Origin: Azospirillum sp. B21
GTDB taxonomy: Bacteria; Pseudomonadota; Alphaproteobacteria; Azospirillales; Azospirillaceae
Direction of reading: 5' to 3'
Assembly (NCBI RefSeq): GCF_008364825.1
Contig: NZ_VTTO01000002.1
Span: 248,001-312,000 of the forward strand
DNA length: 64,000 nucleotides
The notes beneath the pieces are model-generated. The model searched no databases. It saw nothing but the letters and a program-made list of their open reading frames with translations, and had not been told where the DNA came from. A program made the position numbers and the translations under genes. Below, one piece after another: positions 51,903 to 60,629 of this stretch; position 1 is the first letter of the stretch, and each line of letters begins with the position of its first letter.

Positions 51903-53804
51903 ATGGGGGAAACCGGGTTCGCCCGCTTCGACGCCGACGAACGTCTGGTCTGGACCAATGCCGCCTTCGCGGCCCGGTTCGCCGTGCCTCCCGCTGGAAC
52001 GCCCGATGCGCCGTTCCATGCGACGCTCGACGCGCTTCTCACCGGTCTTCTCGGGCTGTCCGGGATCGACGACCTGCGCCGCGGCCATGCCGTGACGCGG
52101 GCGTTCCCCGATGGCGCCACGGTCACTCTGGCGCTTGGTGCGGGCGCGCCGGGGGAAAGCCTGCTGACGGCCATCGAGACGGCCGGCCGGACGGAATTCC
52201 CGTCGGAGCGGGAACCCTGGGCGAAGACCAGCCTGGTCCTCGATTGTCTCAGCCAAGGCGTGATGGCCTTCGACCACGACCTGCGGCTGGTCGCGTGGAA
52301 CCGGCGCGTGCTGGAGCTGCTTTTCATCGACCCGGATTTCCCGCGCTATGCCCAGCCCTACGAGACCGTGGTGCGCCACATCGCGGAGCAGGGCGGCTAT
52401 GGCCGCGGCGACGTGGATGATCTGGTGGCGCAACGGCTGGACTACATCCGCAACGCGTCCTGGCCCTTCTACAACGAGCGGGTGCGGCCCGACGGCGTGG
52501 TCATCGAAACGGTGACCCTGCCGCTGCCGGACGGCGGCTTCGTCACCACCTACACCGACATCACCCAGCGCAAGCAGGCCGAACGGGAACTGGCTGCCAG
52601 CCGCGAACTGTTCGAACTGGCGATCCGCGCGGCGCGGGAGGGCATCTCGCAATGGGACCTGCGCACGGGCGAGGTGTGGTTCTCCCCGCAATGGTGGGGC
52701 CTGCTGGGCTATGGCGAGACCGAGATGGAGAACAGCAGCCACCGTTGGGAAGAGCTGATCCACGCCGACGACCGCGCCGCCGCGCTGGAGATGGTGGCGG
52801 AACTGGCGTCCGGCCGGCGGTCCGAAAGCCGGTTGCTGCAGCGGTTCCGCCACCGGTCGGGCGCGACGGTCTTCCTGGAGACCCGCGCATTGGCCGTGGC
52901 GGGCGGCGACGGCCGGACTTTCCGCATCGTCGGCTCCCACACCGACGTCACCGAGAGCGTCCGCGCAGCGGAAGCCGTCCGCGCCGCCAAGGAGGAGGCC
53001 GAGCGCGCCCTGCAGGATTTGAAGGAGGCGCAGGTCCAGCTGATCCAGGCGGAGAAGATGGCCGCACTCGGCTCCCTCGTGGCCGGCGTGACGCACGAGA
53101 TCAACACGCCGGTCGGCATCGCCCTGACCGGCGCCTCGCTGCTGGCGGAAAAGACGCGTAGCCTGCGCCGCCTGTTCGAAGCCGGCTCGCTGCGGCGCGG
53201 CGACTTCGCCGAATTCATCGACATCGCGGATGAAGCGACGCAGCTGATGCTGCTGAATGTCGAGCGCGCCACCCGCCTGATCCAGAGCTTCAAACAGATC
53301 GCCGTCGATCAGGCCAGCGAGGAACGCCGCGTTTTCGAACTGAACCACTATATTCACGAGGTCCTGCGCAGCCTGGGAATGCGCATCCGCCGCAGCGGGC
53401 ATGCCGTCGCCGTCCATTGCCCGGAAGACCTGATGCTGGACAGCTATCCCGGCGTCATCAGCCAGATCCTGACCAACTTCGTCATCAACTCCATCCTGCA
53501 CGGCTACGATCCGGGCGTGCGCGGTCGGCTGACCGTGACGGTCACGTTGTCGGACGGGGAGGTGGAACTGGTCTATGCCGACGACGGCCGAGGCATCCCG
53601 GCAGACCTGCACGGCCGGGTTTTCGAGCCCTTCTTCACCACCAGCCGCGACCGCGGCGGCAGCGGGCTGGGGTTGAACATCGTCTACACGCTGGTCACGC
53701 GCAGCCTGCGCGGGCGGTTGCGGCTGGACAGCGCACCGGGGGCCGGAACGGCCTTCACGCTGCGTTTCCCGCGCATCACGCCGGCAGACCCTCTGCCGCT
53801 GTAG
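51903..53804 (+). CDS. Soluble PAS-domain sensor histidine kinase
   Basis: A 633-residue kinase without transmembrane helices, so a cytoplasmic sensor. It has a PAS-like domain near 105-215 (LVLDCLSQGVMAFDHDLRLV), a PAS_3-like domain near 225-345 (SQWDLRTGEVWFSPQWWGLL), a coiled coil, then an H box (GSLVAGVTHEINTPVGIALT), an N box (ILTNFVINSILHGYD) and G boxes (DDGRGIPADLHGRVFEPFFT, then GGSGLGLNIVYTLV). No response regulator is adjacent. ATG 51903 has GGGAGAAGG upstream and is preferred to ATG 51867. The signal is unknown; redox or oxygen sensing is a guess from the PAS domains. Confidence 0.85.
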   Translation: MGETGFARFDADERLVWTNAAFAARFAVPPAGTPDAPFHATLDALLTGLLGLSGIDDLRRGHAVTRAFPDGATVTLALGAGAPGESLLTAIETAGRTEFPSEREPWAKTSLVLDCLSQGVMAFDHDLRLVAWNRRVLELLFIDPDFPRYAQPYETVVRHIAEQGGYGRGDVDDLVAQRLDYIRNASWPFYNERVRPDGVVIETVTLPLPDGGFVTTYTDITQRKQAERELAASRELFELAIRAAREGISQWDLRTGEVWFSPQWWGLLGYGETEMENSSHRWEELIHADDRAAALEMVAELASGRRSESRLLQRFRHRSGATVFLETRALAVAGGDGRTFRIVGSHTDVTESVRAAEAVRAAKEEAERALQDLKEAQVQLIQAEKMAALGSLVAGVTHEINTPVGIALTGASLLAEKTRSLRRLFEAGSLRRGDFAEFIDIADEATQLMLLNVERATRLIQSFKQIAVDQASEERRVFELNHYIHEVLRSLGMRIRRSGHAVAVHCPEDLMLDSYPGVISQILTNFVINSILHGYDPGVRGRLTVTVTLSDGEVELVYADDGRGIPADLHGRVFEPFFTTSRDRGGSGLGLNIVYTLVTRSLRGRLRLDSAPGAGTAFTLRFPRITPADPLPL

Positions 53805-53921
53805 CGGCGCAGGTCAGATTTTTCAAAGTTCGGGAGCTGAAAAGCCGGGACTTGATCGCGGCACCGCCATGACGTGGTCGTCTGCCGTGGGCGGTCTGCT
53901 GCGGCGCACGCCATGGTGCGA

Positions 53922-54007
53922 TGGTGGAAGGGGCTGGATTCGAACCAGCGTACGCGTACGCGGGCAGATTTACAGTCTGCTGCCTTTAACCACTCGGCCA
54001 CCCTTCC
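53922..54007 (-). tRNA. tRNA-Tyr (GUA)
   Basis: An 86-base class II tRNA with encoded CCA. On the minus strand the acceptor GGAAGGG pairs with the 3' CCCTTCC, the anticodon stem-loop is CAGACTGTAAATCTG (anticodon GTA, tyrosine), and TGGTTCGAATCCA is the T arm. The variable arm is a short GC-rich hairpin. The 117 bases between the histidine kinase stop and this gene show nothing else. Confidence 0.95.
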
Positions 54008-54078
54008 ATCGGGGCGCAGAGGATTAGCCTTTCGATCGGGGGGGCGTCAAGCCCCTTTTCGCGGATTTTTGCTCCAAC

Positions 54079-54117
54079 AAAAAACCTCCGCCCCGAGTAC
54101 GGGACGGAGGCTTTTTA
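54079..54117 (-). terminator. Bidirectional terminator after the HTH gene
   Basis: The stem CCTCCG-c-CCC / GGG-a-CGGAGG spans 54085-54110 with a six-base loop. It has A runs before and T runs after on the plus strand, and TTTTTT follows on the minus strand. It sits about 48 bases beyond the HTH gene stop and separates it from tRNA-Tyr. Confidence 0.8.
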
Positions 54118-54164
54118 AACACGGCTTTCAAAGAGGGCTTGGCGACCCGCTTTTCAAAATCCGG

Positions 54165-55070
54165 TCAGTTCGGTCGACGCGACGCCCGGTGCGCGGGGAT
54201 CGGAATCGGGCGAATTGCCTGTTCCTCGCGCCGGCTGGCCGACATGTCGATTTCCACGCGGGCCAGGGCCTTGCGCAGTTCGTGCACGCTGTCGGACAGC
54301 GACTGGATCGTCGCTTCGCTCGGCTGCTGGCGCCAGCCGCGATAGGCGGAGATGCATGCCTTTGCCGTGTCGCGCAGGCGGCCTTCGACCGCATCCACCG
54401 GCGGGGTCGGCTGACCGGCTGTCCGCGGAGCATCCGCCGTCGCCGGGGCTGCCGTGACCGGAGCCGCCGCCGGGGCCGGGGCCGGAGCCGGTGCGGGCTC
54501 CTGACGGTTCAGGCGCAGCGTTTCCGTCGGAGCCGGAGCCGGAGCGGCAGTCGCCGCCGGGGCCGAAGCCGGGGAAGCGGCAGGCGTTTCGACCGGGGGC
54601 TGATCGGCCGCCGGTTCCGTCCGCGATGCACGGGTCAGCGTGCCGCGGACCGTGCGGCCGGCGCGGCGCGGCTCTGCGGGAGCCTCGGCTTCCGCGGGAG
54701 CGGCGGGAGCGGGTTCGGCCGCCGGGGCAGCCGGAGCCGCGGTCACCGGTGCGGACGTCTCCTCGGCCGGTGCCGCCGGTACGGAAGACTGGCCGTCGTC
54801 CGCCTGGACATCGCCCTGGTCGTCATCACCGTGGGCGGCGTCGCCCTGGCCGCTTGCGGCCTCCGCCTTCTTGATGATGTAGGAGATGGCGCTGGGCGTG
54901 CATTCGAATTCGCGCGCGATGGCCGAAAGCGTTGCACCGCTGCGGTAGCGTTCAAGAATTTGGGGCCACGCCGACTGCGGAATGCGCCCACGCTTCTTGG
55001 GAGACTCCGGTTCGCTCCCGGTTTCTGCGTTCATTATATCGCTCGGTTGCCAAAGTGAATTTTCAGTCAT
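54165..55070 (-). CDS. HTH protein with long Ala/Pro linker and C-terminal helix
   Basis: A 301-residue protein with three parts. Residues about 24-70 are a helix-turn-helix (AWPQILERYRSGATLSAIAR, then CTPSAISYIIKKAEA), close in pattern to resolvase or MerR-like winged helices. Residues about 75-225 are low-complexity Ala/Pro/Glu sequence. The last 75 residues are a conserved-looking helical segment (LRDTAKACISAYRGWRQQPS, then SLSDSVHELRKALARVEIDM). No known regulator has this exact make-up to my knowledge. ATG 55070 is given; ATG 55034 (MNAETGSEP) is equally plausible, since neither has a strong ribosome-binding site. Confidence 0.75.
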   Translation of the reverse strand: MTENSLWQPSDIMNAETGSEPESPKKRGRIPQSAWPQILERYRSGATLSAIAREFECTPSAISYIIKKAEAASGQGDAAHGDDDQGDVQADDGQSSVPAAPAEETSAPVTAAPAAPAAEPAPAAPAEAEAPAEPRRAGRTVRGTLTRASRTEPAADQPPVETPAASPASAPAATAAPAPAPTETLRLNRQEPAPAPAPAPAAAPVTAAPATADAPRTAGQPTPPVDAVEGRLRDTAKACISAYRGWRQQPSEATIQSLSDSVHELRKALARVEIDMSASRREEQAIRPIPIPAHRASRRPN

Positions 55071-55499
55071 TCGTCAGCATGTCCACCCGAACCGCACGCT
55101 TCCGACGCGGGACCACGCGGGCGCGTGCGTCGGCAGCATCGTGGCTTCACGCTGGCGGGCGATGTTTTCGGTATGGATGAATATCGGAAACTCTTCTCAA
55201 AAATGCCAGCATAACTTTGCAAGGAATCGTGATTTTGTGTCCGGTGTCACAACGGGGCACGACGATTGGTGGACGGCGGAGCTTTTAAAATCCGTTGACG
55301 GATGAAAAGCGCGTACCGGAAACCGCCGGTGGTGGCGTCTTTTGAAAAGTGCGATGGACCCCGGACGGGGGGTGACGTGTTTTGACTTCAGGAATTTCCC
55401 TGAACGGGACGTTCCGACCGTCACCGGGACTTGTCGGCTCGGCGGGCGGTGGCCGTTGGCTCCAACTGTTTTGCCCCACCGATTTTGCGGAGACCGTCC
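55071..55499. other. Intergenic region, HTH gene / degP
   Basis: A 429-base gap between divergent genes. It is A/T-richer than average near 55160-55290. A short palindrome CTTTTGAAAAG lies near 55340. I looked for ECF (GGAAC-N16-GTT) and heat-shock promoter elements and found only partial matches. No small ORF or RNA is convincing. Confidence 0.4.
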
Positions 55500-57140
55500 A
55501 TGCCGCATGCGTCCCTTCGGCGTTCGCCCCACACCTCCCGCCATCTTCCGGCTGCGGCGCTGTGCGCGCTGCTGGCCGGTGCCGTCCTGTCGCCGGCGCT
55601 TCCCGCGGGTCCCGCCGCCGCGCAGGAGGCGCCCGCCGCGAACACCGTCAATGCTGCGCCCAACGCCAGCCGGACCTACGCGCCGCCATCCTTCCGCGAC
55701 CTGGCCCGGACGCAGGTCGACACCGTGGTCAACATCTCCAGCACCCAGGCGCCGCAGGCATCCGGCGGCGGCCGCCTGCCGGAAGGGATGGACGTGCCCC
55801 CCGGCTCGCCGCTGGAGGAGTTCTTCCGCGAATTCCGCAACCGCCAGCGCGGCGGCCAGCCCAACGGTACACCCGAAAGCGGTCCCAACGGTGGGCCGGG
55901 CGGAGGTCCCAATGGAGGCCCAGGGGGTGGCCCAGGCGGCTTGCCCAGCACGGCGCTCGGTTCCGGCTTCATCATCGATCCTTCCGGCCTGATCGTCACC
56001 AACAGCCATGTCGTCGCCGACGCGGCGGAGATCTCCGTCACCCTGCATAACGGCACCCGGCTGCCGGCCAAGCTGGTGGGGTCCGATGCGCCGACCGATC
56101 TGGCGCTCTTGAAGGTCGAAAGCGACAAGCCGCTGGCCGCCGCCCATTGGGGCGACAGCGAGACGGTGGAGGTCGGCGATTGGGTGGTCGCCATCGGCAA
56201 CCCGTTCGGGCTCGGCGGATCGGTGACCGCCGGCATCCTGTCGGCCCGCGCCCGCGACATCCAGCAGGGGCCCTACGACGAGTATCTGCAGACCGACGCC
56301 GCCATCAACCGCGGCAATTCCGGCGGTCCGCTCTATGATGCCGGCGGTGCGGTGATTGGCATCAACACCGCGATCTATTCGCCCACCGGCGGATCGGTGG
56401 GCATCGGCTTCGCCATCCCGTCCTCACTGGCCAAGCCGATCATCGATCAGCTGAAGGACGGCGGCAAGGTGCGGCGCGGCTGGCTGGGCGTCCAGGTCCA
56501 GCGGGTGACGCCTGACATTGCCGAAAGCCTGGGCATGGACGGCACCGGCGGCGCGCTGGTCACCAGCGTTTCGCCCGACAGCCCCGCCGCCTCTGCGGGC
56601 CTGCGCCAGGGTGACGTCATCACCGCCTTCAACGGCAAGCCGCTGGAGCAGATGCGCGAACTGCCGCGCCTCGTCGCCTCGACCGAGATCGGCCGCGACG
56701 TGCCGTTGAGCGTGCTGCGCGGCGGCAAGCAGGAATCGGTGCAGGTGACGCTCGGCGAACTGCGCAACGAGCCGCAGCAACTGGCAATGTCCGGGTCGAG
56801 CGGCGCCCCCCGCTCCGCCCAGCCGGAAGAGAGCAAATCGGCGCTCGGCCTCAAGCTCGCCCCGCTGACGCCCGGCCTGCGTGAGACCTTCTCCATCGGC
56901 GAGGACGTCGACGGCGTGGTGGTGACCGAGGTGGACGGCGACAGCGTCGCGTCCCAACGCGGGCTCGACCTTGGCGACGTCATCGTCGAAGCCGGGCAGG
57001 AGCCGGTGTCGACCCCCGCCGACCTGGAAAGCCGCATCGCCAAGGCCAAGGAACAGGGACGCAAAACCTTGCTGATGCTGGTCAGCCGCGGCGGCGACCT
57101 GCGCTATGTCCCGCTTCCGCTGGACGGCAACAAGGGGTAA
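55500..57140 (+). CDS. degP: Periplasmic serine protease/chaperone DegP (Do family)
   Basis: A 546-residue HtrA-family protease that degrades or refolds damaged envelope proteins. The signal peptide spans about residues 1-43 (LCALLAGAVLSPALPAGPAA). The catalytic triad is H170 (VTNSHVVADA), D200 (TDLALLKV) and S274 (RGNSGGPLYD). Two PDZ domains follow, about 355-450 and 460-546. An unusual Gly/Pro/Asn-rich stretch at 125-148 precedes the protease core. Start ATG 55500 has CGGAGA seven bases upstream. It is monocistronic, with a terminator 25 bases after the stop. Confidence 0.94.
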   Translation: MPHASLRRSPHTSRHLPAAALCALLAGAVLSPALPAGPAAAQEAPAANTVNAAPNASRTYAPPSFRDLARTQVDTVVNISSTQAPQASGGGRLPEGMDVPPGSPLEEFFREFRNRQRGGQPNGTPESGPNGGPGGGPNGGPGGGPGGLPSTALGSGFIIDPSGLIVTNSHVVADAAEISVTLHNGTRLPAKLVGSDAPTDLALLKVESDKPLAAAHWGDSETVEVGDWVVAIGNPFGLGGSVTAGILSARARDIQQGPYDEYLQTDAAINRGNSGGPLYDAGGAVIGINTAIYSPTGGSVGIGFAIPSSLAKPIIDQLKDGGKVRRGWLGVQVQRVTPDIAESLGMDGTGGALVTSVSPDSPAASAGLRQGDVITAFNGKPLEQMRELPRLVASTEIGRDVPLSVLRGGKQESVQVTLGELRNEPQQLAMSGSSGAPRSAQPEESKSALGLKLAPLTPGLRETFSIGEDVDGVVVTEVDGDSVASQRGLDLGDVIVEAGQEPVSTPADLESRIAKAKEQGRKTLLMLVSRGGDLRYVPLPLDGNKG

Positions 57141-57164
57141 TCCGGACCAAATCCCGGCAGATAG

Positions 57165-57206
57165 GACCGGTGCGGGGATCTGCCCCGCTCCGGTCTCATC
57201 CTTTTC
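57165..57206 (+). terminator. Terminator after degP
   Basis: GACCGG-tg-CGGGG (57165-57177) pairs with CCCCG-ct-CCGGTC (57183-57195), followed by a TC-rich tract CATCCTTTTCC. Position and structure fit an intrinsic terminator for degP. Confidence 0.7.
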
Positions 57207-57269
57207 CGCTACCGTTCGCCGCGCCGCGAGAGTAATTTGCGGCCCGTTTGGCGAATGGGATGGCAAACC

Positions 57270-58016
57270 GTGAGCATTTATCCGGAGAGCGGCCAGCCGG
57301 TGCGGCTGTCGGTCGTTGTCCCCGTCTTCAACGAGGCCGACAACGTGCTGCCGCTGCTCGAAGAGATCGAGCGGGCGCTGGCGCCGGTCGGTGGCTTCGA
57401 GATCATCTTCGTCGACGACCAGTCCGACGACGACACCCAGGTGCGGCTTGCCCCGGCGGTCGAGGCCGGCCGGTTGCGCGTGCTGCGCCATGTCCGCCGC
57501 TCCGGTCAGAGCGCCGCGGTGCGCAGCGGCGTCAAGGCAGCGCGCGGGGAGTTCGTCGTCACCCTCGATGGCGACGGGCAGAACGACCCGGCCGACATAC
57601 CGGCGCTCTTCGCCCTGGTGTCGACGGGGGATGCCGGCGCCCCGGTGCTGGTCGGCGGCCTGCGTAAGAAACGGCAGGACACCCTGTCGAAGCGCTGGGC
57701 CTCCAAGATCGCCAACGCCGTCCGCCAGTCCTTCCTGCAGGACGGCTGCACCGACAGCGGCTGCGGGCTGAAGCTGTTCCGCCGCGACGCCTTCCTCGAC
57801 CTCCCCTTCTTCGGGGCGATGCACCGGTTCCTGCCGGCCTTGTTCCGCGCCCACGGCCATCCGGTGGCTTATGTGCCGGTGAACCATCGCCCGCGCGAGC
57901 GCGGCGTGTCAAAATACAACAACTGGCGGCGCGGGCTGATCGGCGTGGTCGATCTGCTGGGCGTCTATTGGCTGAAGCGGCGGACGAAGCTGTCGCCCGT
58001 GTCCGAACGCCTCTGA
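57270..58016 (+). CDS. GT2 glycosyltransferase, polyprenyl-phosphate type
   Basis: A 248-residue family 2 glycosyltransferase of the dolichol-phosphate-mannose synthase / ArnC group, which charges undecaprenyl phosphate with a sugar at the cytoplasmic face. The GT-A signatures are VVVPVFNEADNV, IIFVDDQSDDDT and the metal motif TLDGDGQNDPAD, with DSGCGLKLFRRD and the RERGVSKYNN acceptor loop. There are no strong C-terminal helices, so it is peripheral. It starts at GTG 57270 with a GGGATGG site; ATG 57255 or TTG 57237 are alternatives. The downstream LAB_N and GT39 genes are on the same strand and very close. Confidence 0.85.
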   Translation: MSIYPESGQPVRLSVVVPVFNEADNVLPLLEEIERALAPVGGFEIIFVDDQSDDDTQVRLAPAVEAGRLRVLRHVRRSGQSAAVRSGVKAARGEFVVTLDGDGQNDPADIPALFALVSTGDAGAPVLVGGLRKKRQDTLSKRWASKIANAVRQSFLQDGCTDSGCGLKLFRRDAFLDLPFFGAMHRFLPALFRAHGHPVAYVPVNHRPRERGVSKYNNWRRGLIGVVDLLGVYWLKRRTKLSPVSERL

Positions 58017-58065
58017 CCGACCTTCGCTTGCGACCACAAGACCCTTTCGGGACGGGATTTCTACG

Positions 58066-58401
58066 ATGCTAGAGCGCGCCGCGGCCTGGTTCCACGAACA
58101 GAGCACGACCGACCTGATCTGGGTCGGCATCGGCTTCTTCGCCCAGCTGATGTTCACCATGCGCTTCATCGTGCAGTGGATCGCCAGCGAAAAGGCGCGG
58201 CGCAGCGTGGTGCCGGAACTATTCTGGTATTTCTCGCTGGGCGGCGGCGTGATGCTGTTCGCCTATGCCTTCTACCGCTTCGACCCGGTCTTCATGCTGG
58301 GGCAGGGAATGGGTTTGGTGATCTATGCCCGCAACGTCTACTTCGTCTGGACCCACAAGAAGTCGCTGGCCTCCGGCGATGCGGTGCCGAGCAAATCGTG
58401 A
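58066..58401 (+). CDS. LAB_N-domain small membrane protein
   Basis: A 111-residue protein with three hydrophobic segments, matching the lipid A biosynthesis N-terminal domain (IGFFAQLMFTMRFIVQWIAS, then RRSVVPELFWYFSLGGGVML and GLVIYARNVYFVW). This domain is often fused or next to glycosyltransferases; its exact role is not known, and a flippase or scaffold role is possible. It lies 49 bases after the GT2 gene, and its stop overlaps the next gene's start (GTGA). Confidence 0.88.
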   Translation: MLERAAAWFHEQSTTDLIWVGIGFFAQLMFTMRFIVQWIASEKARRSVVPELFWYFSLGGGVMLFAYAFYRFDPVFMLGQGMGLVIYARNVYFVWTHKKSLASGDAVPSKS

Positions 58402-60089
58402 CCGCATCCACCCTGCCGCGCGCCGCCCTGCCGATCTGGGCCTATGCGCTGCTGGCGCTGATCGCCGCCGCGCTGTTCCTGCCGGGCTTCACCGTGCTGC
58501 CGCCCTTCGACCGGGACGAGGCGCGCTTTGCCCAAGCCTCCTCCCAGATGCTGGACAGCGGCAATTTCGTCGACATCCGCTTCCAGGATGAGACGCGCTA
58601 CAAGAAGCCGGTCGGCATCTATTGGCTGCAGACCGCCGCGACCACGGTAGCCGAAGCGGTGCGCGGCGTTCCCGTGGGCAGCGAAAAGCTGATCTGGACC
58701 TACCGCATCCCGTCCTTCCTGGGCGCAATTCTGGCGGTGCTCGTCAGCGCCTGGACGGCGGCGCGGCTGTTCGGCGGTCCGGCCGGCTTCATCGCCGGGC
58801 TGATGATGGCCTCCTGCGTCGTTCTGGGGGTCGAGGCGCGGATGGCCAAGACCGACGCCGTGCTGCTGGCCACCGTGGTGATCGGGCAGGCGGTGTTGGC
58901 GCATCTATACCTCAACCGCCGCGATCCGGCGCCTGCCGGACGGTCCGCCTGGACCGCGCCGCTGGTATTCTGGATCGCCGCCGGCATCGGCGTGCTGGTC
59001 AAGGGGCCGATGGTCCTGCTGGTGTCCGGCAGCACGGCGCTGGTTCTGGCCCTGTGGGACCGCGAGGCCGGCTGGCTGAAGCGGCTGAAGCCGCTGGCGG
59101 GGCTCGGCATCGTCGTCGCCATCGCCGCCCCCTGGCTGATCGCCATCGCCTTCAAGAGCAAGGGCGCCTTCTTCGCCGAATCCGTCGGCCACGACATGTT
59201 GGGCAAGGTGTCCGGCGGGCAGGAGGGCAAGGGCCTGCCGCCCGGCTATTATCTCGGCACCTTCTGGGTTACCTTCGCTCCCTGGTCGCTGTTGGCCCTG
59301 CTGGCGGTTCCCTGGACCTGGGCGCGCCGCCGGCTGGACACCGTGCGATTCTGCATCGCCTGGATCGTCCCGAGCTGGCTGGTGTTCGAGGCGGTGCCGA
59401 CCAAGCTGCTGCATTACACGCTGCCGGTCTTCCCGGCGATCGCCGCCCTGGCCGCGGCGGCCCTGCTCGACAATTTCGACCGCAGCCGCGAACGGCCGCG
59501 CCGCTGGCTGACGGCCGCCGCCGTGGCGCTTGGCGTAATCGGCTTCGGCGCCCTGACCCTGGCGGTCGCGGTGATTCCCTGGCTGGTCGGCCAGCGGATC
59601 GATCCGGTTGCGGTGTCGCTGGTGCCGGCGGTGGGCGGGCTTTTCGCGCTCGCCCTGCATCTGCTGCTTGGGGTCAAGCGGCAGATCGGCCTCGCGGCCG
59701 GCGTGGCGGCTGCCGCCCTGCTCTATGCCGGGACCTACACCGCGGTGCTGCCGAGCATCGACGGCGTCTGGGTCAGCCGGCAGGCCGCCCGTGCGGTGGC
59801 TCAGGTCCGGCCCTGCGCGGACAGCGTCGTCGCCTCCGCCGGCTATTCCGAACCGAGCCTCGTCTTCCTGCTGGGCACGCCGACCAAGCTGGTCCATGGC
59901 GCCGGTGCGGCAACGCATCTGCTGTCCGACCGCGCCTGTGGTCTGGCCCTGGTGGAGGACCGGGAGGCCGCCGCCTTCCTCGACAGCCTGGGCACGGCCA
60001 CGCCGCTGCCGCTTACGGAATTGGCTGGATTCAACTACAACACCGGCAAGCGCCTGCACCTCACGCTCTACCGCCTGCCTGCGCCTTAA
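58398..60089 (+). CDS. ArnT-like GT39 polyprenyl-phosphate sugar transferase
   Basis: A 563-residue inner-membrane protein with about 12 hydrophobic helices and a soluble periplasmic C-terminal part. The first periplasmic loop has PPFDRDEARFAQASSQML, the catalytic acidic motif of ArnT, and later WIPS-like and KLLHYTLPVFPA blocks that also fit ArnT/PMT enzymes. ArnT moves L-Ara4N from undecaprenyl phosphate to lipid A; here the sugar is unknown, and no arnA, arnB or arnD gene is present. The start is GTG 58398, overlapping the LAB_N gene. The trio is probably one envelope-glycosylation operon. Confidence 0.88.
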   Translation: MTASTLPRAALPIWAYALLALIAAALFLPGFTVLPPFDRDEARFAQASSQMLDSGNFVDIRFQDETRYKKPVGIYWLQTAATTVAEAVRGVPVGSEKLIWTYRIPSFLGAILAVLVSAWTAARLFGGPAGFIAGLMMASCVVLGVEARMAKTDAVLLATVVIGQAVLAHLYLNRRDPAPAGRSAWTAPLVFWIAAGIGVLVKGPMVLLVSGSTALVLALWDREAGWLKRLKPLAGLGIVVAIAAPWLIAIAFKSKGAFFAESVGHDMLGKVSGGQEGKGLPPGYYLGTFWVTFAPWSLLALLAVPWTWARRRLDTVRFCIAWIVPSWLVFEAVPTKLLHYTLPVFPAIAALAAAALLDNFDRSRERPRRWLTAAAVALGVIGFGALTLAVAVIPWLVGQRIDPVAVSLVPAVGGLFALALHLLLGVKRQIGLAAGVAAAALLYAGTYTAVLPSIDGVWVSRQAARAVAQVRPCADSVVASAGYSEPSLVFLLGTPTKLVHGAGAATHLLSDRACGLALVEDREAAAFLDSLGTATPLPLTELAGFNYNTGKRLHLTLYRLPAP

Positions 60090-60221
60090 GGGCAGGGGGC
60101 CTCCCCGCTTGGGGATTGAGGCGCGGGATGGGTAACGCGCCTCCGCATTGGACGGCGCGGGCGCTTTCCGCTCGACTGCATCTTCGGATCCGTTTTTTTC
60201 CGGACGAAAGGTGCCTGTTCG

Positions 60222-60629
60222 ATGACCCGCGTTGCTTCCGCTGCCACAGCTGCCGTCAGGACCGCTGCCGTTGCCGCCGTGTCCCTTCTGGGAATGGCGG
60301 CGCTGTCGCTGCCGGCCAATGCCCAGAAGCAGGATTATGCGCCCTGGGTGTACGACCAGATGGTGCCGACCGGTCCCTTCATGCGCAACATGGATCAGGC
60401 CCAGCCGCTCCCCGGCCCGGCGCCGTCGCATTGGGGCGCCACCAAGGCGGGCGAGCACCGCGCCGGCATGACGCGCTACGGCACCGATGTGAAGCGGACG
60501 AACCGCCATTATTCCAACACCCATTCGCTGACGCCGCCGCCGGTCGACCCGGCCGCCGCCCGGCGGGTGATGGCGCCGCCGCGCAGCGCCGACGCACCGC
60601 CGACGCCGCGGACGGCCCAGCCTCAGTAA
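60222..60629 (+). CDS. Small secreted proline-rich protein, unknown
   Basis: A 135-residue exported protein. The signal peptide ends near residue 34 (VAAVSLLGMAALSLPANA). The mature 100 residues have a conserved-looking start (DYAPWVYDQMVPTGPFMRNM), a basic middle and a Pro/Ala-rich tail. I know no family for it. It starts at ATG 60222 with GAAAGG upstream and overlaps the convergent mak gene by seven bases. Confidence 0.65.
   Translation: MTRVASAATAAVRTAAVAAVSLLGMAALSLPANAQKQDYAPWVYDQMVPTGPFMRNMDQAQPLPGPAPSHWGATKAGEHRAGMTRYGTDVKRTNRHYSNTHSLTPPPVDPAAARRVMAPPRSADAPPTPRTAQPQ

Noticed and set aside
55300..55400. Possible ECF or heat-shock promoter upstream of degP
   Set aside because: GGAA-like elements occur, but spacing and second elements do not fit the EcfG, RpoE or RpoH consensus well enough to call.
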